DNA of 64,000 nucleotides from Membranipora membranacea (taxonomy: Eukaryota; Bryozoa; Gymnolaemata; Cheilostomatida; Membraniporidae). Numbering within the stretch: position 1 is the stretch's first letter; every line of letters begins with the position of its first letter. Location: positions 12,219,001-12,283,000 of the forward strand of contig OU612066.1 of assembly GCA_914767715.1 (NCBI GenBank), in the 5' to 3' direction. The position numbers and the translations under genes are program-made. Shown one piece after another: positions 46,205-59,538 of this stretch. The notes under the pieces are model-generated. The model was not told where the DNA came from, did no database searches, and was given only the letters and a program-made list of their open reading frames with translations.

Positions 46205-48560
46205 GACACTCATTGTTAATTGTGCGATATTATCCCTTTCAGCCATCTTTCCAAGGGGTCCATGTTGCCTTAATGTTCATGAATTGGGACCACTCAAGAT
46301 CGACACAAGATCAATATTAATCTGTTAATATTCCTGTCAATTTATATATACACTCCTGTAATATTTATTTGGTGACAAATCGCAAACCAGGGAAAAGGTT
46401 ATTTGTCTCTTTGTGGTTCTACACATGTATGGCTTATATTTAGCTATTTTTGCTCTACGAGCAGACTTTTTCTTTGTATTTATTTTAATACGAGAGTTCA
46501 GGTGGTGATGGTTGTCTTCGGCTATATTGGTGAAGTTTTCACTGTAAGAGGCGTACAGGAAAGTTGAGATGATTTGCAGTGCTACATTGCCAAGCCTCTG
46601 TTCATAGTTGTCAGTGAAGGGCATCAAAATCTGACTAACAGAGCGCTGGATCCTCTCAAATCTTGTTTTGTCAGTGTCTGATAGCAGACTGTACCATGCA
46701 GAGCGGGCGTAGGCGATAAAAGACTTAATATTAGCTACTTAGAAGGCTTTCAGGCCACCGCTAGAGGCTTGATATAGGATTTTCCGATTTGGCTAGGAAT
46801 CCACTCACAAACAAGTTTTTGGAAGCGGAATTACAAAAACATCTTCATTTCGATCAATCCTCAAGATTATTGCCTATATAATTAGGAATAATGTTGATTG
46901 GAATGTGATATTGGCGCCAGTTTCAACTCAAAGGTATCATTCATGTCTTTGGATTAAAATGCCTTAAAATCCATGCAATGGATGCTATCTGTGCAATCTG
47001 CACTGTATATCAGCGTTCCCAATACAGAAAAACCATTAGAACATTATTGTCAACAGGGAATCATGATCAAAAAAATCATTTCTGAATAAATTCTCTCCTG
47101 TAATTGCAACATTTTGCCCAAAAATTTGCCTTGCAAGCATTTTAGTTACAAAAATCTGTAACTTTGAAACTGAAATTTACTAAAAGAATTTGATCAAACT
47201 TATCAATTGTTGCGGGAATATATCACTTTATGGTGTGATAATAGACCAGTAAATTAAAAAATATAATGAAATGGGAGAATAGTGCTGCTATTGCAACCTT
47301 TTTCTCTACCATACAGCATTGAAACTGAAATCTGAGGGCGGGCAGGGGTAGGGTGGTGTAGCTAATAAGCACACAACTGTTGAAGTTCATGAGTTTTTGT
47401 AGGTGGTTTTGGGTGATAAAGAATGGTGTTTGAAAAGCTGCACTACTCTTGAATTGGTACAAGGCCCAGAAATGCATAAAGCCCTAGCATTATAATTCTT
47501 ATGCGCCCTTTGTTGTCCGTGACCAGCTGCTGTTGCTTCATTCACATCGCATATTGTGTCGCAATTCCCTGCTATTGAGGTGACACAGACGCCTGTCATA
47601 TATGTTCTTGATTATTTATGAAAGCTGTTTTAAAATTACAGAATATCAAAAATATGATGAAATATTTGATTTTATTGTGATTCCCTGTTGTTATTTATAT
47701 TCTAATGGTGTTTCTGTATGGGAACACCGATACACAGCTCATAATTCAAACATAACAAACATTGCACAGATTTGTAGGCAAGCCTAACTAAGTCTTGATC
47801 AAAAAAGGATGATTCAAATCATGTCTTATCACTTGCCACATCCCGGAGCATTGGTGGCGAAATTTTAGTGCCGTATCGGCGAGGCTCTCTGTTTCCAGGC
47901 AGGTCGAAGCACATCTAGGGGCCAACCAGTGCATGAGTAGGTGATGGACCGCAGTGGGATTCGTACCCTAGACCTTCAACATGAGCATGCTGAAGTCCAG
48001 CGATCTAATCAACTGAGTCACCTCATACTCTTCCCAAAAGAGATGATTCTAGGATTGCTTTCAGAACAATGTAACTAACTCATAATCCAAAAAAATGAAT
48101 GATACCTTTGAGTTTAAACTGGTGCCAATATCACATTCCAATCAAGATTATCCCTAATTACATAGGCAATAATCTTGAGGATTGATTGAAATGATGGTGT
48201 TTCTCTAATTCTGCTTCCAAAAATTTATAATTGAAATGGTAGCTTGTGAATTCCCATATCAAGCCACAAGCATCGATGAAAATCTTTAGCTCAGACTGAA
48301 CCTTTGTTAGAGAGTGCTTACTTTTGAGAAACCTCTATCCCCCTCCCATATATGTTAGAGTGCAAGGTCATCGCTAAGCTAATATTATTGGATTTGACAC
48401 CCCTTCAATCAACTGCGGCTGGGTTTTGTCGGGCACTCATGTCTGCAATGTCGATCTTGAGTAGTCCAAATTCTTGGCCATTGAGGCAACATGGACACCT
48501 TGTCAATTTGGGTGACGGGAATAATATTGCACAATAGAGCATGTTAACAATGAGAGTGTT
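46205..48560. repeat. Large interrupted inverted repeat
   Basis: The outer part 46205-46330 matches the complement of about 48440-48560 (for example gtccatgttgcc and ctcaagatcgaca). The inner part 46755-46955 matches the complement of 48085-48280 (aatcctcaagattattgcc, ggaatgtgatattgg). The arms are diverged and carry insertions. The centre of about 1.1 kb holds a SINE and non-coding DNA. It may be the remains of a DNA transposon with long inverted ends. Confidence 0.6.
47825..48032 (-). mobile_element. tRNA-derived SINE, minus strand
   Basis: Same family as 42432-42632: the body has gaagcacatctaggggccaac and the head has a B box (complement of ggattcgtacc) and an A-box-like TGACTCAGTTGA. It lies in the centre of the large inverted repeat. 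Confidence 0.65.
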
Positions 48561-48614
48561 GAGTGTTTGCAGTAGCTACGGTTACCTTATATTATTTGTT
48601 CAGCTCTATTTATC

Positions 48615-49069
48615 CAATTAAGTAGTGATCGAAAAAATGAATAATGAGTGCTTAAAATGTAAAGGGTAAAGTTATTTTTGGGCCTTTGCAAATCAAGCCT
48701 TGAGTAAGACATTTTGTTATAACTGGAATTTTGAAGAATAATTACATTTCGTTTATATATTAATTGGAATTTTGAACAGTAATTACATTTCCTTTATATA
48801 TTATGGGGACAATTTGATATGAAATATATCAAATTTCAATGTCAAGTAGAGTAAGACGTATTGCTATTACTGGATGTTTTCTTAAAAATGGAAACATTTC
48901 TCAGATTGTACAAACAGGAATCTTAAACATTATTTCAGCTGGACCTGTGCACATTAGGATCACCTCAAGAAGCTGCAGGGAGGCTGGAGAGACCTCAACA
49001 ATAACAACATTAACAAAGAAAAGCAGCATCAAATAAATAAACTAAAATTATGTGAAGGTAGAATTAGCC
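48615..49069. repeat. 455-bp repeat, copy 2
   Basis: By-eye identical to 45033-45487, including the 65-codon frame at 48839-49036, but with unrelated flanks on both sides. Confidence 0.8.
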
Positions 49070-49074
49070 CGTTC

Positions 49075-49895
49075 TTAGTATGCTGCTTAGCTAACAGAAC
49101 CATGTCCTTATAAATGTAATTTCTTGATCAACGTACTATGCTCTGGTGACTAAATAAATGACACTAGACATTCACTGCATTTCCATGGTAGTTTTGAGGT
49201 CGACCTGAGGCTAATTAGCCTTAGCTTCGAGCTATGGAACTGCCTCTGAGATCGCCCTGAGCTCCAAGGTTCAGCTCGCACTTTTCGGCTCGCAATACAA
49301 TTCAGTTAGATTCCCTGCGGGGGCAGATTTTTTTGATGTTTTTTTCTCAGCTCTAACATGGGAATGACTGCATATTTCAAGATCGAGCCAAGAGGTGACA
49401 ACTCAACTCGATCTAGGCCGACCTCGAAACTCACATGGAAACATGGTGATTTAGAAATAGCCTAATTTGTTACTATTACTATTAGGTTGAAATTTAATGC
49501 TGCAGAGTGATTCTGTTATGTTTATTTTTGTAATTTTATTTGTGTAATAGACCCGTTATAAATAGTTGGTGACCAAAACAGCGTCTGGCAAGACAGTACA
49601 TGTGTAAATTGTAGAGCCACCTTCACATATGGCTACAAAGACCTGATTGACTTTCTAAGTCTTATATTATCTGAACCTGAAAAGTAACTTTGAAGCCATA
49701 GGCAGCCAGCGTTGAGCAAAATAAAAAAGCACCCATATTTGTGAATGCACAATATTACCTTTGAACAAAAAATAATCCACTGCCTACATAAACAAAATGT
49801 AACGTAAAGTAAGTAGAAGAATATCAATCTCAATATGATTCAAGTATGGACATTTAACATGCTAATTTTTACGAGTTCTGAATCATTATATGATG
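49075..49895. other. 3' flank of the minus-strand gene
   Basis: No supported gene. Probably contains the 3' untranslated region of the gene ending at 49896. Confidence 0.35.
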
Positions 49896-52800
49896 TCAAC
49901 ACGGAACTTTTATTGGCGTTCTGAGCATAGGCAGTGTTTTACCTCGGCTTATTTTGGCCTCCGCTTGCAGTAAAGTATCTTTGATGAACCTGTCGAGCAT
50001 CAGAGCTGACTCAACTGGTGTTTTTGCACTCTCTAGATGTTTTGGTATATATATACATGCTGGGAGATCACCTAAAAAAATTATAATAACAACATTACAA
50101 ATGAAACAACTAATAATCTTTGAGTTGTCTTTCATGCCAAATGTGCAGACAACTTCAACGTTTACAAAATCAAGGTGTGATCCTTATTTCTAACAGGCAA
50201 CAGATTTACTTGAAATTGTTAATAAGCAACAACTATGATGAAGCAACTGTTCCTTTCTTACCACCAACTCATGTCTCCATCGCACACTGTTAATCGAATT
50301 TAGTAATGTTAGATGAATTTGATAATACAGTACGATGGTACAAAATTCAGTAGTATAGAAGGGAAAAGTTGATTAGTATTGTTAATAATAGTAATATGCC
50401 TGAGATTCTTTGGCTGCTACTACTGAACTACTTTCGATACTTTGTGCTCTGGTTTGTTTTTAAATACAATCTCATACTCAAATCTTATCCATATCAACTT
50501 GTTATTCAAGAACATTCAAATTAACACAATTTCCAACTACTCGGACCTTAGCGTCACACAACTAACAGTCTCTATCTCACAATGAGCTTTTCTGAGAGTA
50601 AGTTGCTGTGGAACCTGTGTAATAATATGCAGAACATGATGAACACATATTATATGAGAAAGTAATTTCCAGTAGATATGCTCTTGCAAATAATTGTAAT
50701 TTCTAACCTGGTCGGGCAGGAGAGTATCTCAATGGTTCCTTAGTTTTATTAGCGTCTGCCAGAGGGTGGGTGCTCTTACGTAACCTTCCAGGTACAGTAC
50801 TCTGGCTGGAGTTCCACTTATGATCATACCTGATTCCTGGGTCAGCCATATTGGCAGCTGAAACGTGAGTTAACAGTTTGAATCTAAATGCCAGTATCGG
50901 TTTACAGGTATTTGAATCATCAGGACCATTTTGGTTTTTTTACCGGATTATTTAGGCACACTTTGGTCCATGAGCTAAAACATGACAATCAAACTTGAAA
51001 CCCTCATCATGTTATGTTAAGGTTGATAAGATGATAAGATATATCATGCCTTATATACCATTGGTGTGCAACACACCGAACATCTATAGGTTAAAAGACA
51101 GGAACTTGTGCTGTGCTTACAGTTAAACTAGGAACTGCGACAAAAGCTTCTTTGGAATAATCCAGTATTTATCTCTTTCTTCGTAGCATTTCCACCAAAG
51201 AACCTGTCATCACCTCAACCTTTACACCATGCAACACCCCGCTCTTTTCACCTGTCTACACCTCTATCTCTTCACCTGTCACACCCCAATTTCTACACCT
51301 GTCAAACCCTGATCACTGCACCTGTCACACTCCAACCTTTTCACCTGTCAAACCTCAACCTCTGAACCTGTCAACACCCCAAACACTACATTCTGGTTGA
51401 AGAGCCCCAGAACTGTAAGCACTACTTACGCTCTCTGAACTTTCTGTTTAATTTCACCGTGGTTCTATCTTTGAAGACGTTGAACTTAACATCTTTCTCC
51501 AAATTAGCATTCTGGATGAGAAAAGCTTTCATCGCATCTTTCTTTATGCTTTGATATCCTTTAGGCTCCTAAAGGATCATATCAATAAGACAATAAATTA
51601 AAATATTGATCAGTAACACACTGAATGACAGACTGAATAAGTCAACATACTGACTGACAGACTGAATTAGTACTAGGTTATAGACCATATGTGTATTTTT
51701 GGCAACGAGGGGATAATTTCTGAATTGTAAATATTACTCTTGTTTGGTGGAATCAAAATATAATCCTAAATTAAACATAAATAATTAAAACAACCCGTGA
51801 TACAGAATCATCATACTGTTTGTGAATTTGACCATCCTCTTACCCAGCCTCTCCAAATCACTATTCATTAAGTTTTAATGTTCAAATCTTATAGCAAATT
51901 CATGTCATATATGTGTATAAGTTTTCAACAATTTACCTGGATCGTGGGTTTCTGTTTCTCTGTGCTAGTCATAGCCCTCCGTTTAGTCTGAGTGAGGGCT
52001 TCAAGAGTCTTGTGTCTATCTTTTATCTGGTGTATTTCTGCCAGCATACCACCTTTTCTGGTCTTACGGATGTTCTCTACTGTCTGGTGTATCCTGTCGG
52101 CATCGGGCATTTCCTCTTCGACACGCTCTGTACAAAACACAGTTCAATGACAGGTTAATTCCTTCTCGACAAATTTAGTAGTCACGGTCGCCTATCGGTA
52201 TAGGCGTTCACCTCTCAACGCATCTGATGTCAATGGTCATGCATTTGAGTCCAACCGCTGACTAAGAGTAAGTGGCCTTCTCTGATACTGAGTCATCCGA
52301 TGCCATTAACACAGAACCAGTGATATGATGAGTGATAGACTAAGATACGGAAGTAGTTAGAAAAGCTACAACACCGTCACACTTATCACAAAATTACAGA
52401 GCTGCTTTGATTGAGATAAATAAAGCCACATGATCATGAAACTTAATTATACCATGAAGCCATCCACTGTTGATGAAAGCAACCCATACCTTGAGCTGTG
52501 TCGAGAGCCTTGCGCATAGCCTCAGTTTTACCAGTCATCATCCTACTGGTGAGAAGTTCTCTCTCATCGTCTGAGTCTAACTCTTCCTCACTGTCTGGTG
52601 TTGAGAATCCCTCCGTCCTCTCCTCCTCCATCCAGGCCTTCATCAGCTGAGACTGTCAAACACACAAGACTGAAAGATGAAGAAAATGTTCTGAGAAGAC
52701 TTTGAATTGACTTGAAGCAACAGCCCTTTTACTTTCTCTTTAGCTATCACAAAAATGAATTAAAAAATTTACATCAACTTGTACTGTCCTAAACAGAAAG

Positions 52801-55551
52801 CAAATATTTGTATGATTTTTTAATTCTTCATCTTCCTAGATAAAGATGGCAGCATCTCGTGGCTGTCAGCTGTAGCATTCGAGCTGCTTACATTGATGTC
52901 TTCATACATATGCTGCATTAAGGGTCATGATTGATTTGACAACAAGTAATAATTGCCAAATTGCTTACAAAGTCCAAATAACCTAGTGAAGGGCATCAAA
53001 AAGTTGACAACCAAGACGTCCAACACATCAGCGGAAAATGGTTGGCCCTCAAACAAGCTTAGGCGTCTTCTACAAGTGCTTAAAATTTGCTAGTCGACCA
53101 CAATTCAGGAATGAGCTTCAACTTAAGCAAAAAAGAAATAGATATCAAACCTCACCATGTCGAAAATAAAATAAAAAGAGGAAATGTTAGTACTAAGTTT
53201 TACAAAGCACAGTTTCTAGCAAAAATTGAATGGCCTTTACTAAAGTCTATCACTCTCTTGAGAAAGGGTATATGAAACAGAATCTACCCACTTTTAAGTA
53301 CGAACGAATCCTTGGTAACACCTAGAAAAGTGATGAGGTCTAGGTGACGTTTTATTATTGTGAAACAAATAATGATCATCATCGAGTTATCTTCTCAGAG
53401 CAAGAGAGCAGACAACTCTACTGGTGCAAGTATGTACGGATGATCGGATATGAAAAGAATTAAACACATGCACTGTTTCTTCATAGATCCTCTCTACAAA
53501 TCTTACATGTTTCTGGCATCAATGGAAATGACAACTAATACAAGCTCGCCAGTGATGCAACCAAACGTATAATGTGTATTGTTTTGAATGTTGTTGTGCC
53601 ATGAAGCACAGAACAGCCAACAATTATACATACAAAGGATAAACTATTTGGAAATTTCAGTAATACCTGCCAAGCCAAAACAGCTGATACCCCTAAGGTC
53701 AATGTGAAAGTATGACAGGGGCCTTGTTGCCTTTAACCCGAGAATCTAAAAACATACAATAACACCAGGGAACATCTGGTACATCAGCTATGCCACGCAA
53801 TAATTGCATACTCTGACAATGGTATGGTGACTTGCAATGAACACTGACCATAATCATTTTTCTACCTTTACTGTGTCAAACACAAACTCAAACCTTAGAC
53901 AGCTGATTTTTATGACTGTGTCAATGAGGCTTACAGACTTACTGAGTATGTGAGGTATTGCTGGGCAAGCACTGAGTGAGGTGTGTCCCACCTCTTGTAT
54001 TCTCTCTTCCTGCTGTTCGTATGTAAATTCTCACAGTCATGCAATCCTCTGTTTCTCAACACCTGTGGGGATAATAACCATGATATGTCAGCTTTAGAAG
54101 AAGGTATTTTACTGACAGCTGCAAGTTGTCTGTTAGTGAAGCTAGCGAACAATCGTTTCAATAATTTGTCGCAAGCTAAATCTTTGTACTACTCAAACAA
54201 TCTTGGCCTACTGCCGACATGACTGCTAGGCTGCATGACTGATGACAGCTACCGACATGACTGCTAGGCTGCATGACTGATGACAGCTGCCACAGTCATA
54301 AGGTGGCCGACGAAGAAAATGCCACCAGCAGCACATGAGCCAAATTTGAACAAGAAGGAGTACAGAAAGGGACAACACATGTTTCTGTACTACTGCAAAG
54401 GAGCAATGCTTGATGAATAACACAACTATAACAAATAGACTCTGCTGGGGCCTTGTTAGGCCTTGTCCTATTCCTACATCATACGAGTGCATGCCTGCCA
54501 CTTACCTCCGCACATTTATCCATTACGGACCGGTATCTTTCGTCATCAATCAGTTTGTTCGTGGCTGCTTGGCTATGGGCGGTAGACATACGAGATTTGC
54601 CGCTGTGAGATATCGGAAAAGTGAAATCTTCATTTTGAGCAAGCATACCCATGAGAGATTTACGCTGTGTAGACAAATTTGCAACCTCGCTCTTCATTCT
54701 GAAATAACAGGTTGTATATGATATAAGCTATATATGCACATAGCAGAGGTAACAAAAAAGAAACGATACGCACTAGAATGGAATCAGCTATCATCACATG
54801 CCTTCCGTTAATCAGACGCCTTCCGATAATCAAAATGCGAAAAGATAGGAAACTCAATTTCACATGGTCTACATTGTGACGGTCAGATTAACAACTGCAG
54901 AGCTCTGCAATCGCTTGCACTAACACTCACTTCTGAAACAAATAATGTAGGTTTTGTTCTCACCAGTGGCAGTCAGAATACACAATACATGTCCCATATG
55001 CTATCATTAGCCTAATGGACACTTCATTTTAATTATATCATTCATATCAGCTAGGACGTTTTCATGATTGTGATATGTTTATTTGTGTTTGTCCAAAGAC
55101 AGTGCAAGACTTTATCATGTTCTACAAACACTTCTCTAAGCAACAGGATGATTCAAAAGCATCTGTACTATTGATATTGACATAGATTCTTTCTATTATC
55201 AGGTTATCTGTTTAAATATAGATCTAGGCTTGGCAATGCCGACAACGGTTGATTAACTGACTGTCATTTTAGGAATTGTTTTCTCCTACATTCCCTGTTT
55301 TTACAGCTTATGGGCATTGCAAATGCCTGTATGATATTGATATAGTTAGTCTCTCTTGTGCGGAAGACAAAATACCTGAGACTGTCTTTGAGTAGATTCT
55401 CGTTTATCTTTGGTAGCTTCCTGTAGCAGGTTCCACACTGTTGTTTATCACTGGTGGGGGCGCGCGTAGCTGACCCGCTCATGCGCCTCTGTATACCTGA
55501 GGATTTAGCAGTGCTCGCTATAATTGAGGAGCCTGATAAATGCTGAGCCAT
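49896..55551 (-). CDS. Seven-exon charged protein of unknown function
   Basis: Minus-strand exons 55551-55376, 54698-54506, 52652-52490 (or from 52646), 52127-51937, 51568-51430, 50857-50708 and 50071-49896 join with matching phases (2,0,1,0,1,1) and GT/AG borders to give about 393 residues. The N-terminus is serine-rich, followed by a CGTC motif (about residue 43). The middle is acidic (STPDSEEELDSDDERE) and then helical and charged with coiled-coil character (ERVEEEMPDADRIHQTVENI). The C-terminus is basic and ends IKVPC. No signal peptide or membrane segment is seen, so it is probably cytosolic. I do not recognise the family. Further exons may lie between 52652 and 54506. Confidence 0.7.
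51195..51395. repeat. Degenerate CACCTGTCAcACC repeat
   Basis: About eight imperfect units of 20-27 bases built on cacctgtcacaccccaa in the intron between exons 5 and 6 of the seven-exon gene. Confidence 0.7.
52175..52335 (+). mobile_element. Possible tRNA-derived SINE
   Basis: A tRNA-like head (GGTCGCCTATCGGTATAGGCG, then TGCATTTGAGTCC as a weak B box) is followed by a non-tRNA body. It lies in an intron of the seven-exon gene. Confidence 0.45.
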
Positions 55552-55609
55552 CTTTGATCCACTTGAGCTAGATCTCACTCTGAAGAAAGTAGAAAGTAGA
55601 AAGTTCAAA

Positions 55610-57348
55610 AGTTCAATGCCAGAGCAAAGATTGCCATCGTAATGTATAAATATTATGTCTATATGTATATGTGACTCTCTATTCTCCCAAGTGACTAGAT
55701 ACTACAATCACGATCACTATCTTGTAGCGACCCTCTGCATATCATATCATTGTATTAAAATCAACATAACATTCTCAGTATAACACTATTCTTCACCATT
55801 ATGTGTTTGCTTTTGTAATTAAAGCGGCAGTTGATACACAGAGGGATAAGAAGTCAATGTACTCATGTAATGAAGGTACACTCCATCACGATTACTACGG
55901 AAGAGAGATGTCAAATGTTGATATACCCTAGCGGAGAAAAATGCTTGCCAGAGGAATATCTTGCCTTTTCCCACCTGCTTGATGCATTCATTCACTCGCT
56001 ACTTTTCCAGATACTTATCCCTCTTAACTTAAGCTCCCATCTTACCTAGTTGAAATAATTGTTAGCTAACATAAAGTCACCCCAAAGCTAGCCATACTAA
56101 TCTCTAGCTAATATTTACTCCTGTATGGTAGGCAGCACACATGATTTACTAACCTGATGCAGTGTTATTGAGCCAATAGAACTGTAGAAATAGTCAGACA
56201 GCCAGTATGTAAAGGTCTTTACATTGCAATAGCACAGGTTATGTGGAATGCTTGGCAACCTGATGAATTAATGTGTGCAAAAGTAAATCACATCAGGTCT
56301 AACAATCATATTAATTAACAATGTAATGTCAGCAAATAAAATGGTACAGAGGGTCCTAACAATTGAATCAAAGGATTATTCATTTGTTCAATTCATGACC
56401 AATTTATATCATACTATATAATTCACGTAATGCAGTATTTCAATAGATCTTATTCAAAGAGAACGGTTTTACTGAATATTAATTCAGTCAGCATGCTGTC
56501 AAATTAATATTGAATATGATGTAGTGTTTTCTCACTTCAGTCAGTAATGATGCCAAGAAAATCAGGGATTTATTTTTGATTAAATTAAAAGCAGCTATGG
56601 ATATTAATGCAAAGTCACTGACCTGGGTTAAACCAAGCTTAGGCTTATCTTAAACCTTTTGCTTACTTCATGGATAATTGACTTGAGATTAGTTTGTCTC
56701 TGACTTACAAGGGGAGAGAATCAACAGGTGTAAAGCTGGATCAAGTGAATCATAATATCTCAAACATGTAATTATTGTGAATATTTACAACATAGTACAA
56801 TAATTATCTGATTGAGATAAGAACAACACGAGTCAGAACATATCTCACTTGGCCATACACTACCGATGAATGAGTGTTATAAATAAAACGAAAGACAAAG
56901 TTGTTATAGGCCCAAGATTAATCATTAATCATTTTGAAAATTAATGTATTTTGCTGCTCTTACCAATATGTAACACTTGTGATCTTCAGTACTTATCAGA
57001 ACCACACAACTAACCAGACTAAAATGAGCAAACCTAAAGTAAAACGTACATGCACCACAACTATCAAATTTACATTACCTAAAAGTTAAACAAAGAGACT
57101 GCGATGTAAATGACGCAGTGACATTGTTGTGTTTGAATGTCAGAGGGGAGACAACTTCAAACAACAAGAAAAGGCTTAGAGTAGGTCTAATATATGATCA
57201 GCACTGCCCATTTAATGGACCCCTTACCTTACTATATCTAAGGGGTCCGCGGAGGACTATCATACCATATTTTTTCCACAAGAGGCCAGAAAATAGCAAA
57301 TATAATATCTATTTATAACCACTCACACGCTATAAAAGTCTGTTGCGC
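55610..57348. other. Spacer between divergent gene groups
   Basis: Separates the minus-strand seven-exon gene from the plus-strand RING cluster and presumably holds promoters for both. No supported gene. Frames at 55831-56049 and 57118-57318 lack features. Confidence 0.4.
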
Positions 57349-58903
57349 AGTGCATTGTGTATAACAATGTTACAAAGGTCGAAGCAATATTATTATCGTA
57401 GTGAGTATTACTTTTGAGAAGCCTACATGGCGGTAGACTAGCAGGGGAGATGTTATACAAAGGCATTTTGGGGCTGTTAATTGTGGTGGTGTTGCGAGTT
57501 GGGTTCTTACGTAGATTGGTCGTTGATGGATTTTGCTGTTTGAGACAAGTGTTTGTACAATTAATTAGACTTGTACGCTAAGCCTTGCTGGCCGAGCGGA
57601 TGACACTCAAGGAATTGATGAAGGTGGCCATAGAAGAAGAGATAGTAAATAGACATGATCAGACTACTCAAACTCAGGGTCAAGATCAGGGTGATCACAT
57701 TGAGGTTAGCATCCTGAGAACATCAAAAAGGATATTAGTAACCTTCCAAGATAAAGCAAGATCAGAGGACAGCTAAAGGCAGGGAGAAAACTTATTTTAT
57801 TATCTCCATCACCTAACGAAGAACTTGTATCTAGAAGAAAAAAGTAAACGAAAAGGTGAGTTTGCACTTACGCGTAGATGATTTAAATGATTCAGTTTTA
57901 GACAGCACTTGAAGTTGGGATTAGTTGGTGGCAGTACTGACTTATCACTACGCCGGAGGCATACATTTTTTTGTGTTGCTGAAAAATATTCCCTCCCACC
58001 TGTCATTAAAAAAAAATTGAGTCAACCAGTTACCACTCTGACAAACTTCTAACCCGACTGACATTGTCATCATTAAGGGCCGATATATTGTTGACTGAAT
58101 AAATGTACAATGCTATGAAATGTAATTTATTGTTAGTGTTAGTGGCAGTACACTAGTGACTAGAGTACTGCCATTAATATTTCTTACCAGAACTCAGAAC
58201 TGGCTCAGAACTTTGCATGTAAATTGTCAATAATAATATTACGTCGTCATTATTATGTCGTCACAATAATAATATAACGATCAGCAAGAGTTTTACAACT
58301 AAGTTGTCTGCTCTTGATCAAAGGAAAGACGAGTCAAAAGGGTGTGACGACCTCTGTAAATAATTTTTTTAATTTTAAGCCGAAACACGAAATTCTGCTA
58401 TTAGGCTGCTTATTTTTATTATTCTCTTCAAAAGTCCGCTTTATTGTACTTTTCAATTGATATCAAATTCTCTCAAACATAATAATATGATTAACCTGCT
58501 ACATGACGGCTACATCTAGCCAATGTGTTGGCTCTTATTTGATGGTCCGAAACACCAATTAGAGCCCACACATTGGCTTGCTTCATCCCAAATACTGAAT
58601 GGAAATTTTTTTCCTGTGAAGTCTACATAGCTAGTTTGCGTAAAAATAAAGAAAATCGTATGTTTTATTGTGCTTAATTTTACATGCATTCTCTACCATT
58701 GATTGTGTAGGGTTCATGCGCTATTGCCTGTATGTATTTTTCCTTTTTTGTTGCAGATAGGAAAACCTGAGAGAGTCAAGCAGTCTATTACTTCCTCACT
58801 GTCAGTAAAAGAAATAAACAAGAGACTCTTCCTTCAAACCTCATGCGCTCCACTGCTGCAGTGGATTGTTCGTTGTTTGTATTCAGGGGGCTCATCCCAG
58901 TGA
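57349..58903 (+). pseudogene. RING-locus copy 1, RING domain deleted
   Basis: Parallels the gene at 59.5 kb. The ATG at 57450 starts the same membrane segment (MLYKGILGLLIVVVLRVGFL) with RRLVVDG, but a frame break gives a stop after about 43 codons. The TTQTQ-QDQGDHIEV segment survives in another frame. The DNA coding for the RING is deleted, leaving the exon's last part (KNLYLEE) and a good donor at 57856. A second exon after an AG at 58755-58756 is open for 48 codons to TGA at 58903. A short membrane peptide is conceivable. Confidence 0.65.
58505..58590. repeat. Inverted repeat with 25-base arms
   Basis: AGCCAATGTGTTGGCTC faces GAGCCCACACATTGGCT with a short centre, a small foldback in the intron of RING copy 1. 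Confidence 0.5.
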
Positions 58904-59538
58904 CATTCTGATTAAGGTATTTTTGCATGCTGTCGCAATAGCAGAACAGCTATTCAAATTTGGTATTTTTACAGGATTACTGTTGGTAATAAATACTTGC
59001 TAGTATACTTCCATTTTGAAGATTTTAAAATAAAACTGATCTGATCAAGCAAGCTAGCAAAGAATTCATATCGTCATTGAATCAGTCTGAATCCTGTGTA
59101 TAACTTTTCAACCTAAAGTGAGCAAAAGTTAGTGACTTAGAATAATATGATAATCTTTAATCTTGATAAAAAGTCGATAAGTTTGTCGGAATTTCCAATG
59201 GATTGTTGTCTGATCCCTAGGTATGTATATCCTACTATCGCTACTAGTGTACATGAAAAGAGATTGGTAACCTCAAGCTATATTGTAGAATAGTTTTCAG
59301 CTATAGAAACAAGAATTATGGCTGTCTATAGATTATTCCATAGACAAGTTTTGACTATGGTGTATTCACACCTTGTCATAAACAGGCCGTACAAATAGTG
59401 GATAAGAAGATGATGTTGATGACCACCCCCAGGCCATACAATTCACAGTGTGCAGTGCATTGTGTACAACACAATGTTACAAAGATTGAGGCAATTACAA
59501 CAGCAACCACTGCTTTTGACAGAAGCCTGCCTGCGATA

